DNA of 64,000 nucleotides from JAIOQA01 sp035493675. GTDB taxonomy: Bacteria > Myxococcota_A > Polyangia > Haliangiales > Haliangiaceae. The notes beneath the pieces are model-generated. The model was given only the letters and a program-made list of their open reading frames with translations. It ran no database searches and was not told the DNA's origin. A program made the position numbers and the translations under genes. Positions 1 to 13,506 of this stretch are shown one piece after another; the first letter of the stretch is position 1, and every line of letters begins with the position of its first letter. Location: contig DATJIA010000335.1 of NCBI GenBank assembly GCA_035493675.1, positions 3,677-67,676 of the forward strand, in the 5' to 3' direction.

Positions 1-1
1 G

Positions 2-1989
<1,988 letters not shown>

Positions 1990-1990
<1 letters not shown>

Positions 1991-2208
1991 TGAGCGACCC
2001 CCAAGGGTTAGGTCCGATCACGATCGAGCTCAACCGGACGCTCGGTGAGCTGCTCGCGCGCCTGTGCGTGGAGCTCGAGACCGAGGACTACAACGATCTG
2101 ATCGCCCGAGCCCTGGGCCTGTTCGAGATGGCGCAGCGAACGAAACGCCATGGTGGAAGGCTCATGTTCGTGAACGAACGCGGTGAGGCCGCCGATGTCG
2201 TCTTCTGA
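1990..2208 (+). CDS. Small ribbon-helix-helix-like protein embedded in the prkA operon
   Basis: A 72-residue protein whose ATG overlaps the prkA stop by one base, so it is translationally coupled to prkA. An N-terminal beta strand (PITIELN) is followed by two helices (LGELLARLCVELE and YNDLIARALGLFEMAQ) and a C-terminal hairpin (GGRLMFVNERGEAADVVF), the layout of Arc/CopG-type ribbon-helix-helix proteins found singly in many myxobacterial genomes. DNA binding is inferred from the fold pattern only; it might instead be a dimeric adaptor. Its place between kinase and yeaH suggests a regulator or cofactor of the PrkA system. Confidence 0.72.
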
Positions 2209-2369
2209 CGCGATCTACTCGGCAGCTCGCCCCGGATCCCGGATGGGGGTCTTGGGGGAACTGTTCCGGTTCCCCCAAGATCTGTGTCTCAGGGTTCTGA
2301 ATCTCGCGGCGGGCTCGCTCGAGCTGCGGCGCTTCGCGATCGCGGCGACGATCGAGGAGGGTCGGTAAC
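2209..2369 (+). other. Intra-operon gap holding a strong hairpin
   Basis: This 161-bp gap separates the small RHH gene from yeaH in an otherwise overlapping operon. It contains a perfect inverted repeat (see the repeat entry) and, just before yeaH, the Shine-Dalgarno sequence GAGGAGG. A 57-codon reading frame crosses it but looks like a by-product of the repeat. Confidence 0.6.
2243..2285 (+). repeat. Dispersed hairpin repeat, copy 1
   Basis: Perfect 11-bp arms CTTGGGGGAAC (2251-2261) and GTTCCCCCAAG (2269-2279) around a 7-nt loop, extendable by a T-A pair. The block starts ATGGGGGT and ends GATCTG. A second copy with the same start, spacing and end lies at 48193-48230 upstream of accC, so this is a repeat family and not a gene-specific terminator. 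No T-run follows, so it may stabilise or attenuate the operon mRNA, but that is inference. Confidence 0.65.
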
Positions 2370-4975
<2,606 letters not shown>

Positions 4976-4987
4976 ACTGGGATCTGG

Positions 4988-5878
<891 letters not shown>

Positions 5879-6853
5879 GTGCGGGTCGCGATCCTCGATG
5901 ACTACTTCGATACGCTGAGGACGTTGCCGTGCTTCGCGAAGCTCGCGGGGCACGACGTCACGGTGTGGAACGATCATGTCGAGGACGTCGGCGAGTTGGC
6001 GGCGCGGTTGAAGGACACCGAGGCGCTGGTGCTCATCCGCGAGCGCACGCAGATCCGCGCGCCGTTGATCGAGCGGCTGCCCGGGTTGAAGTTGATCAGC
6101 CAGCGCAGCGTGTACCCGCACATCGACGTCGCGGCGTGCACGCGCGCGGGCGTGGTGGTCTCGTCGAACCTGCACGGCGACACGCCGTCGTACGCCGCGG
6201 CGGAGCTGACCTGGGCGCTCGTCTTGGCGGCGATGCGGCAGCTCCCGGCGCAATCGTCGGCGTTGAGGAGCGGGCGCTGGCAGATCGGCGTCGGCTCGTC
6301 GGTGCGCGGCAAGACGCTGGGGGTGTACGGGTGGGGGCGGATCGGCGCGGTGGTCGCGGGCTACGGGCGCGCGTTCGGGATGGAGGTCGTCGTGTGGGCG
6401 CGACCGGAGTCGCGCGCGCGGGCGGCGGCGGACGGCTGGCGCGTGGCGGACTCGAAGGACGCGTTCTTCGCGGCGTGCGACGTCGTGTCGCTGCACATGC
6501 GGCTCGTCGACGCGACGCGCGGGATCGTCACGGCCGAGGATCTCGCGCGCATGAAGCCGAGCGCGTTGATCGTGAACACGAGCCGCGCGGGGTTGATCGC
6601 GCCGGGCGCGCTGGTCTCGGCCTTGCGCACGGGGCGGCCCGGGATGGCGGCGGTCGACGTCTTCGAGCGCGAGCCGATCACCGATCCGGCGTCGGAGCCG
6701 CTGCTCGCGATGGACAACGTCGTCGCGACCCCGCACATCGGGTACGTGTCGCGCGACGAGTACGATCTGCAGTTCAGCGACGTCTTCGATCAGATCAACG
6801 CGTTCGCGGCCGGGGCCCCCATCCACGTGGTCAACCCCGACGTCTTGAAGTGA
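5879..6853 (+). CDS. D-2-hydroxyacid dehydrogenase family protein
   Basis: 324 residues; GTG start immediately after the phosphatase stop. It has the two-domain SerA/LdhA-type fold: an N-terminal catalytic lobe, the NAD-binding motif VYGWGRIG near residues 145-152, NTSRAG with the substrate-binding Arg, a downstream acidic FEREPITD stretch, and the catalytic His in ATPHIGY. This superfamily reduces 2-keto acids or oxidises 2-hydroxy acids with NAD(P). The substrate cannot be read from sequence; it lacks the C-terminal ACT domain of long phosphoglycerate dehydrogenases. Confidence 0.9.
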   Translation: MRVAILDDYFDTLRTLPCFAKLAGHDVTVWNDHVEDVGELAARLKDTEALVLIRERTQIRAPLIERLPGLKLISQRSVYPHIDVAACTRAGVVVSSNLHGDTPSYAAAELTWALVLAAMRQLPAQSSALRSGRWQIGVGSSVRGKTLGVYGWGRIGAVVAGYGRAFGMEVVVWARPESRARAAADGWRVADSKDAFFAACDVVSLHMRLVDATRGIVTAEDLARMKPSALIVNTSRAGLIAPGALVSALRTGRPGMAAVDVFEREPITDPASEPLLAMDNVVATPHIGYVSRDEYDLQFSDVFDQINAFAAGAPIHVVNPDVLK

Positions 6854-6915
6854 TCCGGTCACATTCTCCCGCCGGCATCCGTCAGGAGGTACAAGACGGA
6901 CCCAAGGAGATGACG

Positions 6916-7410
6916 ATGAAGACGTTCGTACTGGCCCTCGCGCTCGCGGCCGCCGCCTGCGGCGGCGCGCAGACCTCCAAGCCGACCGCGGAGCCCTCGG
7001 CGCCGCCCAAGGCCGCGGCGCCGCTCCAGATCAAGCTGACGACGATCTACGTCGACGATCAGGCCAAGGCGCTCGCGTTCTACACGGACGTGGTCGGCTT
7101 CGCGAAGAAGGACGACGTCACCAACGGGGGCTATCGCTGGCTCACGGTGACCGCGCCCGGCGACGCCGACGGCGGGCAGCTCCAGCTCGCGGCCAACGCC
7201 GATCCGAACGGCAAGGCGTATCAGGCGGCGCTGTTCGCGGCGCACCAGCCGGCGACGATGCTCTTCACCGACGACTGCAAGCGCGAGTACGAGCGCCTGA
7301 AGGCGAAGGGCGCCGCGTTCACGATGCCGCCCACCGACATCGGCTTCGCGGTGATCGCGCAGTTCGACGACACCGTCGGCAACCTCGTGCAGATCACGCA
7401 GCTGCACTGA
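6916..7410 (+). CDS. Glyoxalase/VOC-fold lipoprotein
   Basis: 164 residues. Signal peptide with lipobox-like AAAAC, a short Pro/Ala linker, then one VOC (glyoxalase/bleomycin resistance) domain starting IKLTTIYVDDQAKALAFYTD and ending GNLVQITQLH. I chose the ATG at 6916 because AAGGAG ends six nt before it; the ATG at 6910 touches that sequence. VOC domains bind metals and carry out diverse reactions or sequester small molecules; lipid-anchored versions are unusual and the substrate is unknown. A strong hairpin follows the gene. Confidence 0.85.
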   Translation: MKTFVLALALAAAACGGAQTSKPTAEPSAPPKAAAPLQIKLTTIYVDDQAKALAFYTDVVGFAKKDDVTNGGYRWLTVTAPGDADGGQLQLAANADPNGKAYQAALFAAHQPATMLFTDDCKREYERLKAKGAAFTMPPTDIGFAVIAQFDDTVGNLVQITQLH

Positions 7411-7430
7411 TTGTGACGAAATGTAGCGTT

Positions 7431-7456
7431 CGCGCCGCGCGCGGATCCGCGGCGCG
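7431..7456 (+). terminator. Candidate hairpin terminator after the VOC lipoprotein
   Basis: Perfect 9-bp GC arms CGCGCCGCG and CGCGGCGCG around an 8-nt loop, 20 bp after the stop and 24 bp before the ABC exporter gene. There is no U-tract, only ATTCC, so termination would be inefficient or Rho-assisted. Confidence 0.4.
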
Positions 7457-7480
7457 ATTCCGTGTCAGAGTGACGGGCCG

Positions 7481-9217
7481 ATGTTGTCGCGACTGCTTCG
7501 CGCGTACCTCCGCCCGTACGGTCGCCCGCTGGCGATCATCGTCGTGCTCCAGCTCGCGAGCACGATCGCGAACCTGTACCTGCCGAGCCTGAACGGCGAG
7601 ATCATCGATCGCGGCGTCGCGACCGGCGACGCCGGATACGTGCTGAGTCACGGCGCGCTGATGCTCGCGATCGCGGCGGTGCAGGTCGGCGCGGCGGTCG
7701 CCGCCGTGTACTTCGGCGCGCGGGTCGCGATGGCGTACGGGCGCGATCTGCGCGCCGCGATCTTCCATCACGTCGGGCGATTGTCGGCGCGCGAGGTCGG
7801 GAAGCTGGGCGCGCCGTCCTTGATCACGCGCACGACCAACGACGTGCAGCAGGTCCAGATGCTGGTCCTCATGAGCGTCACGATGTTCGTGATGGCGCCG
7901 ATCATGTGCATCGGCGGCATCGTGATGGCGCTGCGCGAGGATCTCGATCTGTCGAGGCTGTTGCTCGTGTGCATCCCGGTCCTCGCGGGATCGATCGGCC
8001 TGATCATCTCGCGCATGGTGCCGAAGTTCCGCGCGATGCAGCCGAAGATCGACACCGTCAACCGCGTGCTGCGCGAGCAGATCACCGGCATGCGCGTGGT
8101 GCGCGCGTTCGTGCGCGAGCCGCGCGAGGGCGAGCGCTTCGAGGACGCGAACGCGGATCTGACCACGATCGCGCTCGGCGTCGGCCGCCTGCAGGCGCTG
8201 ATGTGGCCGACCGTGCTCCTGATCTTCAACGCGTCGCAGATCGCGGTCTTGTGGTTCGGCGGTCACCGGATCGCCGAGGGCTCGCTCGAGGTCGGCGCGC
8301 TGTCCGCGTACCTGATCTATCTCTTGCAGATCCTGGTCGCGGTGATGATGTCGACCTTCTTGTCGATCATCATCCCGCGCGCCGCGGTGTGCGCCGAGCG
8401 CATCATGGAGGTGCTCGACACCGAGCCCGCGGTCGCGCCGCCGGCGGCGCCGATCGCGCCGGAGAAGACGACCGGCGTCGTCGAATTCCGGAACGTCGAG
8501 TACCGATATCCGGGCGCGACCGCGCCGGTGCTCAACGACCTGTCGTTCGTCGCCAAGCCGGGCGAGGTCACCGCGATCATCGGCTCGACCGGCGCGGGCA
8601 AGACGACCTTGCTCGAGCTGATCCCGCGCTTGTCGGATCCGACCGCGGGCACCGTGCTCGTCGACGGCGTCGACGTCAAGGCGCGCGAGCCCGAGGAGCT
8701 GTGGGCGCGGATCGGCATGGTGCCGCAGCGCTCGTACCTGTTCACCGGCACGGTCGCGTCGAACCTGCGCTTCGGCAAGCCCGACGCGACCGACGACGAG
8801 CTGTGGGCCGCGCTCGAGATCGCGCAGGGCGCCGACTTCGTGCGCGCGATGCCGCAGGGCCTCGACGCGCCGATCGCGCAGGGCGGCACCAACGTGTCGG
8901 GCGGGCAGCGGCAGCGCCTCGCGATCGCGCGCGCGTTGCTCCGCGCGCCGGGCGTGTTCCTGTTCGACGATTCGTTCTCGGCGCTCGATCTCGCGACCGA
9001 GGCGCGGCTGCGCAGCGCGCTCGTCCCGCGCACGCGCGAGGCGACCGTGATCGTCGTCGCGCAGCGGGTCGCGAGCATCCGCAACGCGCAGCAGATCCTC
9101 GTCCTCGACGGCGGCAAGCTGGTCGGGCGCGGCACGCACGACGAGCTCGTGCGCACCTGCCCGACGTATGCGGAGATCGTCGCGTCGCAGACGGAAGAGC
9201 AGGAGGTGGCGGCGTGA
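7481..9217 (+). CDS. ABC exporter half-transporter with degenerate catalytic site
   Basis: 578 residues: about six transmembrane helices (residues 1-300) followed by a nucleotide-binding domain with Walker A GSTGAGKTT (G368), signature VSGGQRQRL and Walker B VFLFDD. The residue after the Walker B Asp is D497 where an active ATPase has Glu, as in the inactive half of heterodimeric exporters such as TM287/288 or BmrCD. Overlaps the following gene by 4 bp, so the two proteins form one heterodimer. The likely cargo is a lipid, drug or small hydrophobic molecule; not determinable here. Confidence 0.93.
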   Translation: MLSRLLRAYLRPYGRPLAIIVVLQLASTIANLYLPSLNGEIIDRGVATGDAGYVLSHGALMLAIAAVQVGAAVAAVYFGARVAMAYGRDLRAAIFHHVGRLSAREVGKLGAPSLITRTTNDVQQVQMLVLMSVTMFVMAPIMCIGGIVMALREDLDLSRLLLVCIPVLAGSIGLIISRMVPKFRAMQPKIDTVNRVLREQITGMRVVRAFVREPREGERFEDANADLTTIALGVGRLQALMWPTVLLIFNASQIAVLWFGGHRIAEGSLEVGALSAYLIYLLQILVAVMMSTFLSIIIPRAAVCAERIMEVLDTEPAVAPPAAPIAPEKTTGVVEFRNVEYRYPGATAPVLNDLSFVAKPGEVTAIIGSTGAGKTTLLELIPRLSDPTAGTVLVDGVDVKAREPEELWARIGMVPQRSYLFTGTVASNLRFGKPDATDDELWAALEIAQGADFVRAMPQGLDAPIAQGGTNVSGGQRQRLAIARALLRAPGVFLFDDSFSALDLATEARLRSALVPRTREATVIVVAQRVASIRNAQQILVLDGGKLVGRGTHDELVRTCPTYAEIVASQTEEQEVAA

Positions 9218-11172
9218 GTGAGCAGCCGAAGCCTGCCGCGCCGTCTCGTCCGGCGCCCATGATGCGCGGCCCGATGATGGCGGGCATGGCGCCGCCGCAG
9301 AAGGCGAAGACCTTCGGCGCGTCGGCGAAGCGGCTCTTGCGCCGGCTCGCGCCCGAGCGCGCGCTGATCGCGATCGTGCTCGTGCTCGCGGTCGCGGGCG
9401 TCACGCTGACCGTGAGCGGGCCGAAGGTGCTCGGCCGCGGCACCGACATCATCTTCCGCGGATATTTCGGCGCGAAGCTGCCCGCGAACGAGACGCGCGC
9501 GCAGGTCGTCGCCGACATGCGCGCGCACGGCAACGAGCGCACCGCGGAGCTGATCGATCGCATGGAGGTCGAGCCGGGCCACGGCATCGACTTCGACGCG
9601 CTCGGCGACGTGCTCGAGCTCGTCCTCTTCCTCTACATCGGCGCGTCGCTCTTCATGTGGCTGCAGGGCCACCTGCTCAACCACGTCGTGCAGCGGACGG
9701 TGCGGCGCCTGCGCACCGACGTCGAGCAGAAGCTCATGCGCGTCCCGCTCGCGTACTTCGACGGCCAGCCGCACGGCGAGATCCTGTCGCGCGTCACCAA
9801 CGACATCGACAACGTCGCGATGGGGCTGCAGCAGGCGCTGTCGCAGATCCTGAACGCGCTGCTCACCGTGCTCGGCGTCTTGATCATGATGGTCTGGATC
9901 TCGCCGCTGCTCGCGCTGATCGCGCTGGTCACGGTGCCGCTGTCGGTCGTCGTGACCGCGAAGATCGGCAAGCGCGCGCAGAAGGGCTTCGTCGCGCAGT
10001 GGAAGCACGTCGGCGCGCTCAACGGTCAGATCGAAGAGGCCTTCACCGGCCACGCGCTCGTCAAGGTGTTCGGGCGGCGCGGGCAGATCGAGGATCGCTT
10101 CCGGAAGAAGAACGACGAGCTCTACGACGCCGGCTTCAAGGCGCAGTTCATCTCCAGCATCATCATGCCGGCGATCCAGTTCATCGGGAACCTGACCTAC
10201 GTCGCGATCGCGGTGGTCGGCGGGCTGCGGGTCGCGACCGGCGCGATGCTGCTCGGCAGCGTGCAGGCGTTCATCCAGTACTCGCGGCAGTTCACGCAGC
10301 AGCTGTCGCAGCTCGCGTCGGTCGCGAGCGTCTTGCAGTCGGGCGTGGCGTCGGCGGAGCGCGTGTTCGAGGTGCTCGACAGCCCCGATCAATCTCCGGA
10401 CCGAGCTTCGGAGGCGCTGCCGCCGGTCGTCACCGGCGAGGTCCGCTTCGACGACGTCAGCTTCCGCTACAAGCCGGACGTGCCGCTGATCGATCATCTC
10501 TCGCTGGTCGCGAAGCCGGGGCAGACGGTCGCGATCGTCGGGCCGACGGGCGCGGGCAAGACGACGCTCGTGAACCTCTTGATGCGCTTCTACGATCTCG
10601 ACGGCGGCGCGATCCGCCTCGACGGCGCCGACATCGCGGCGATGCCGCGGCGCGAGCTGCGCGCGAAGATCGGCATGGTCTTGCAGGACACGTGGCTGTT
10701 CGGCGGGACGATCCGCGACAACATCCGCTACGGCAACTCGTCCGCGTCGGAGGACGAGCTGCTCGAGGCGTCGCGCGCGACGTACGTCGATCGGTTCGTG
10801 CGCGCGCTGCCGAAGGGCTACGACACCGTGATCGACGAGGAGTCGTCGAACCTGTCGGTCGGCGAGAAGCAGCTGATCACGATCGCGCGCGCGTTCCTCG
10901 CCGATCCCGCGATCCTGATCCTCGACGAGGCGACGTCGTCGGTCGACACCCGCACCGAGGTGCTCGTGCAGCACGCGATGGCGACCTTGCGCGCGCGGCG
11001 CACGAGCTTCGTGATCGCGCACCGGCTGTCGACGATCCGCGACGCGGATCTGATCTTGGTCATGGAGCACGGGCGCATCGTCGAGCAAGGCACGCACGAG
11101 GAGCTGCTCGCGCGCGGGGGTGCTTATCACGCGCTCTATCACGCGCAGTTCGCCGCGCCGGTGGCCGCCTAG
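9214..11172 (+). CDS. ABC exporter half-transporter with active catalytic Glu
   Basis: 652 residues, GTG start inside the preceding gene (GTGA overlap). A Met/Pro-rich cytoplasmic leader (PMMRGPMMAGMAPP) and an insertion between the first two helices (about residues 85-120) make it longer than its partner. NBD motifs: Walker A GPTGAGKTT (G443), signature degenerated to LSVGEKQ (L547), Walker B with catalytic E572 in LDEAT, and the switch His in VIAHRLST. Combined with the Asp-for-Glu partner this gives one canonical and one degenerate ATP site, the pattern of type IV heterodimeric exporters. Confidence 0.93.
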   Translation: MSEQPKPAAPSRPAPMMRGPMMAGMAPPQKAKTFGASAKRLLRRLAPERALIAIVLVLAVAGVTLTVSGPKVLGRGTDIIFRGYFGAKLPANETRAQVVADMRAHGNERTAELIDRMEVEPGHGIDFDALGDVLELVLFLYIGASLFMWLQGHLLNHVVQRTVRRLRTDVEQKLMRVPLAYFDGQPHGEILSRVTNDIDNVAMGLQQALSQILNALLTVLGVLIMMVWISPLLALIALVTVPLSVVVTAKIGKRAQKGFVAQWKHVGALNGQIEEAFTGHALVKVFGRRGQIEDRFRKKNDELYDAGFKAQFISSIIMPAIQFIGNLTYVAIAVVGGLRVATGAMLLGSVQAFIQYSRQFTQQLSQLASVASVLQSGVASAERVFEVLDSPDQSPDRASEALPPVVTGEVRFDDVSFRYKPDVPLIDHLSLVAKPGQTVAIVGPTGAGKTTLVNLLMRFYDLDGGAIRLDGADIAAMPRRELRAKIGMVLQDTWLFGGTIRDNIRYGNSSASEDELLEASRATYVDRFVRALPKGYDTVIDEESSNLSVGEKQLITIARAFLADPAILILDEATSSVDTRTEVLVQHAMATLRARRTSFVIAHRLSTIRDADLILVMEHGRIVEQGTHEELLARGGAYHALYHAQFAAPVAA

Positions 11173-11222
11173 TCCTTCGACTGCGGGCTCGCTGGCGCTC
11201 GCCCTTCGCTCAGGACGAACGG
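11172..11222 (+). repeat. REP-like palindromic repeat between convergent genes
   Basis: About 51 bp from the exporter stop onward: CCTTCGACTGCGGGCTCG, a middle of GCTGGCGCTCGCC, then CTTCGCTCAGGACGAACGG. GTCCT/AGGAC and GGGC/GCCC pair into an imperfect hairpin. A shorter relative (CCTTCGACGGGCTCAGG) sits inside the kinase gene at 14188-14204. It is the only thing between the exporter and the convergent sigma factor gene and may act as a bidirectional transcription barrier. Confidence 0.6.
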
Positions 11223-11224
11223 GA

Positions 11225-11944
11225 TCAGACGGTGCGGAGCAGCGAGGTCAGCGAGACGTCGAGGGCGGGGGCGTCGGCGAGCATCGCGTCGATCGTCGAG
11301 GGGCCGAGGCGGAGGTCGCGGAGGTGGCGGCGGGTCGCGGCGAAGATGTCCTCGCGCGCGCGGTCGAGCCAGCGCGAGATCGTCGACGCGTGGACGTGGT
11401 AGAGCGCGGCGAGATCCTCGAGGCCGGCGCCGTCGCCGTAGTAGAGGCGCAGGATCGCGCGGATGCGCGAGGGCTGCGCGGCGATCGCGGCGCGCAGCGC
11501 GGCGCGGAGGTGCTCGTGATCGTCGGCGCGCGCGTGCGCGGCGGCGGGCGAGGTCGCGCTGTCGGCGAGCTGCGCGAGGCCGTCCTCGAGCGGGATCTCG
11601 CGGCTGTTGTCGCGCTTCGCGGTCATCGCCGTGCGCAGCGCGGCGACCCGCACGAAGCCGCCGAGCGGCCCGCGGCCGGCGTAGGTCGCGAGGCGCGGCG
11701 TGCGATCGTCGGGCGTGCCCATCAAGAGGCGCACGCGCACTTGCTGCATGATGTCGTCGGTGAACGCCGGGCTCGGATCGATCGCGCGCAGCGCGGGCAG
11801 GCACGCTTCGGTCAACAAGCGATCGAGCGACGCGAGCGCTTTCTCGTCGGAGGCCAAGCACGCGCGCGCGAGCTCGAGATCCGACTGACAGCTCGGATCC
11901 TCGGCGCGGATCGCGCGGGCGCCTGTCTCCTCCGTCAGCGGCAC
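11225..11944 (-). CDS. Myxococcal Sig-70 family (ECF-type) RNA polymerase sigma factor
   Basis: 239 residues. The region-2-like part (DRLLTEACLPALRAIDPSPAFTDD... YAGRGPLGGFVRVAALRTA) and the region-4 helix-turn-helix (LRLYYGDGAGLEDLAALYHVHASTISRWLDRARE) match the Myxococcales-specific group of short sigma-70 factors. I use the GTG at 11944, 23 bp after the stop of the upstream TolB-like gene; no clear Shine-Dalgarno is visible. It is the last gene of a three-gene minus-strand unit. No conventional anti-sigma gene is adjacent, but the divergent kinase at 13507 has an anti-sigma-type zinc finger. Confidence 0.85.
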   Translation of the reverse strand: MPLTEETGARAIRAEDPSCQSDLELARACLASDEKALASLDRLLTEACLPALRAIDPSPAFTDDIMQQVRVRLLMGTPDDRTPRLATYAGRGPLGGFVRVAALRTAMTAKRDNSREIPLEDGLAQLADSATSPAAAHARADDHEHLRAALRAAIAAQPSRIRAILRLYYGDGAGLEDLAALYHVHASTISRWLDRAREDIFAATRRHLRDLRLGPSTIDAMLADAPALDVSLTSLLRTV

Positions 11945-11967
11945 CCGGTGATGGTGCCGCGGCGCGC

Positions 11968-12984
11968 TTACTTCGGCAACACCGGCGTGAGCTTCCAGAG
12001 GTCCTGGTTCCCGGCCTCGGTCGACATGAAGTAGATCGTGCCGTCGGCGGACCAATCGGGCCAGGTCGAGATCTTCGCGCCATCGGTGAGCTGCGTGGTC
12101 GCGGTGCCGTCGGGGCGCACGATGAACAGGTTGCGCACGTCGGACGTCGCGTCGGGGAACCGCTGCCAGCCGCCGTTGCACCCGGCGACGATCCACGCGC
12201 CGTCGGGGGACCACGACGGCGACTCGCAGTCCATCTCGCCGTCGGTGACCTGGGTCTCGTCGCCGCCGTCGGCGTTCGCGACGAAGATGCGCCACGTGTC
12301 GCCGACCTGGCGCTGGAAGACGATGCGCTGGCCGTCGGACGACAGCTTCGGATAGCTGCCTTGCGTGACGCTCGTCATCTCGGTGCCGTCGGGGTGGACG
12401 GTCGAGATCATCCATTGCCCGCTCTGCTTGGCGTGGAACGCGAGCAGCTTGCCGTCGCGCGAGGCCGACAAGCCGCCGACCTCGGGCGCGGCGTCGGCGC
12501 GCACGACCACGGTGGTCGCGGCGTTGGCGGCGAGGCGCGTCGCGCGCACGATCTGGTAGTCGCCCATCGCGTTCGACACGTAGGCGAAGCCCTTGTCGCC
12601 GAGCCACGTCGCGTCGTACGCGAACGCGCGGCGCGACGAGTAGGTCGCGAGGCCGCGGCCGTCGGGGCGGATCGCGCTGATCGTCTCCTCGGCGAGCGTG
12701 CCGGTGTCCTGGCCGTCGGTGATCTGATTCGACCACGCGGTGAACAGGATCTGCTTGCCGTCGGGCGACGCGACCGGGCGGTTCTCGTTCGTGGTCGTCG
12801 TGGTGAGCTGCGTGAGCGCGCGCGCGGCGCCGGTCGCGGCGAGATCCGGCGACGGCGGCGGCGTGTCGGCTTGCGGCGCGGCCTCCTGCGCTTGGCCGCC
12901 GGCGTTCGCGGGCGCGCCGCCGTTCCACGCGTAGTTGCCGGGGACGCAGCTCGCGAGCGCTGCGGCGAAGAAGAAGGCGCGCAT
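11968..12984 (-). CDS. TolB-like WD40/PD40 beta-propeller lipoprotein
   Basis: 338 residues. N-terminal signal ending in the lipobox-like LASC, an Ala/Pro-rich linker, then at least five PD40 blades with the repeating pattern SxDGKxIxF / SPDGAWIV (for example ASPDGKQILFTAW, SRDGKLLAFHA, SSDGQRIVFQR, SPDGAWIVAGC, SADGTIYFMST). Such propellers bind proteins or peptides in the periplasm. Its ATG overlaps the stop of the upstream Cys-rich lipoprotein by one base. It is not TolB proper: no Tol-Pal genes are nearby. Confidence 0.85.
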   Translation of the reverse strand: MRAFFFAAALASCVPGNYAWNGGAPANAGGQAQEAAPQADTPPPSPDLAATGAARALTQLTTTTTNENRPVASPDGKQILFTAWSNQITDGQDTGTLAEETISAIRPDGRGLATYSSRRAFAYDATWLGDKGFAYVSNAMGDYQIVRATRLAANAATTVVVRADAAPEVGGLSASRDGKLLAFHAKQSGQWMISTVHPDGTEMTSVTQGSYPKLSSDGQRIVFQRQVGDTWRIFVANADGGDETQVTDGEMDCESPSWSPDGAWIVAGCNGGWQRFPDATSDVRNLFIVRPDGTATTQLTDGAKISTWPDWSADGTIYFMSTEAGNQDLWKLTPVLPK

Positions 12985-13418
12985 CACTCCTTCTCCTGCT
13001 GGCAGATCTTCTGCGGCGCGTTGCCGACGCCTTCGTGCGTGCACTCCCACGAGAACGGGCAGTCGCTGAAGCCGTCGCAGATCTTCGTGCAGTAGCCGAT
13101 GTCGCCGGAGCCGACGTAGCAGGTGTTCGACGCGCAGTCGGAGTTCTCGCGGCAGGTCGCGCCGAAGTCGGCGCCGCCGTGCGACGGCTTCTTGTTCGCC
13201 TTGTGCTTGGGCGCGTCGTCGTCGTCGTCGTCGTCTCGATCTTCGTAGTTGCCGTCCTTGTCGACGGGGTGGCCGTTGACCGTATGGGTTTCGGACGTAG
13301 CGACCGTCTTGCTCTCGTGAGACTGCGTATTCGACTTGCCCATGAACGGCAGGTTCGGAAGGACGCAAGCGGCGAACGTGGTGGCGGCGATGGCGGCGAT
13401 GAGCGCGAACCTCTGCAT
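12984..13418 (-). CDS. Cys-rich lipoprotein with Asp tract
   Basis: 144 residues. Signal peptide with TFAAC lipobox, a hydrophilic stretch containing seven consecutive Asp residues (about residues 66-72), then a C-terminal module with eight Cys (CRENSDCASNTCYVGSGDIGYC... CDGFSDCPFSWEC... C) resembling the small disulfide-rich modules common on myxobacterial surface proteins. GAGAGGA lies upstream of the ATG. First gene of the minus-strand unit that ends with the sigma factor, so it may sit in that regulon. Function unknown. Confidence 0.75.
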   Translation of the reverse strand: MQRFALIAAIAATTFAACVLPNLPFMGKSNTQSHESKTVATSETHTVNGHPVDKDGNYEDRDDDDDDDAPKHKANKKPSHGGADFGATCRENSDCASNTCYVGSGDIGYCTKICDGFSDCPFSWECTHEGVGNAPQKICQQEKE

Positions 13419-13506
13419 GACTCTGTTTCCTCTCGGGTGGTGCCCCCTGACGCGAGACCCGCTGGCGGTTTGCACGAAAAACGATAGATTCGCGGAAGAG
13501 TCGGGA

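Noticed and set aside
2195..2368. 57-codon ORF between the RHH gene and yeaH
   Set aside because: It spans the hairpin repeat, overlaps the RHH gene 3' end and shows no recognisable fold; likely a by-product of the repeat.
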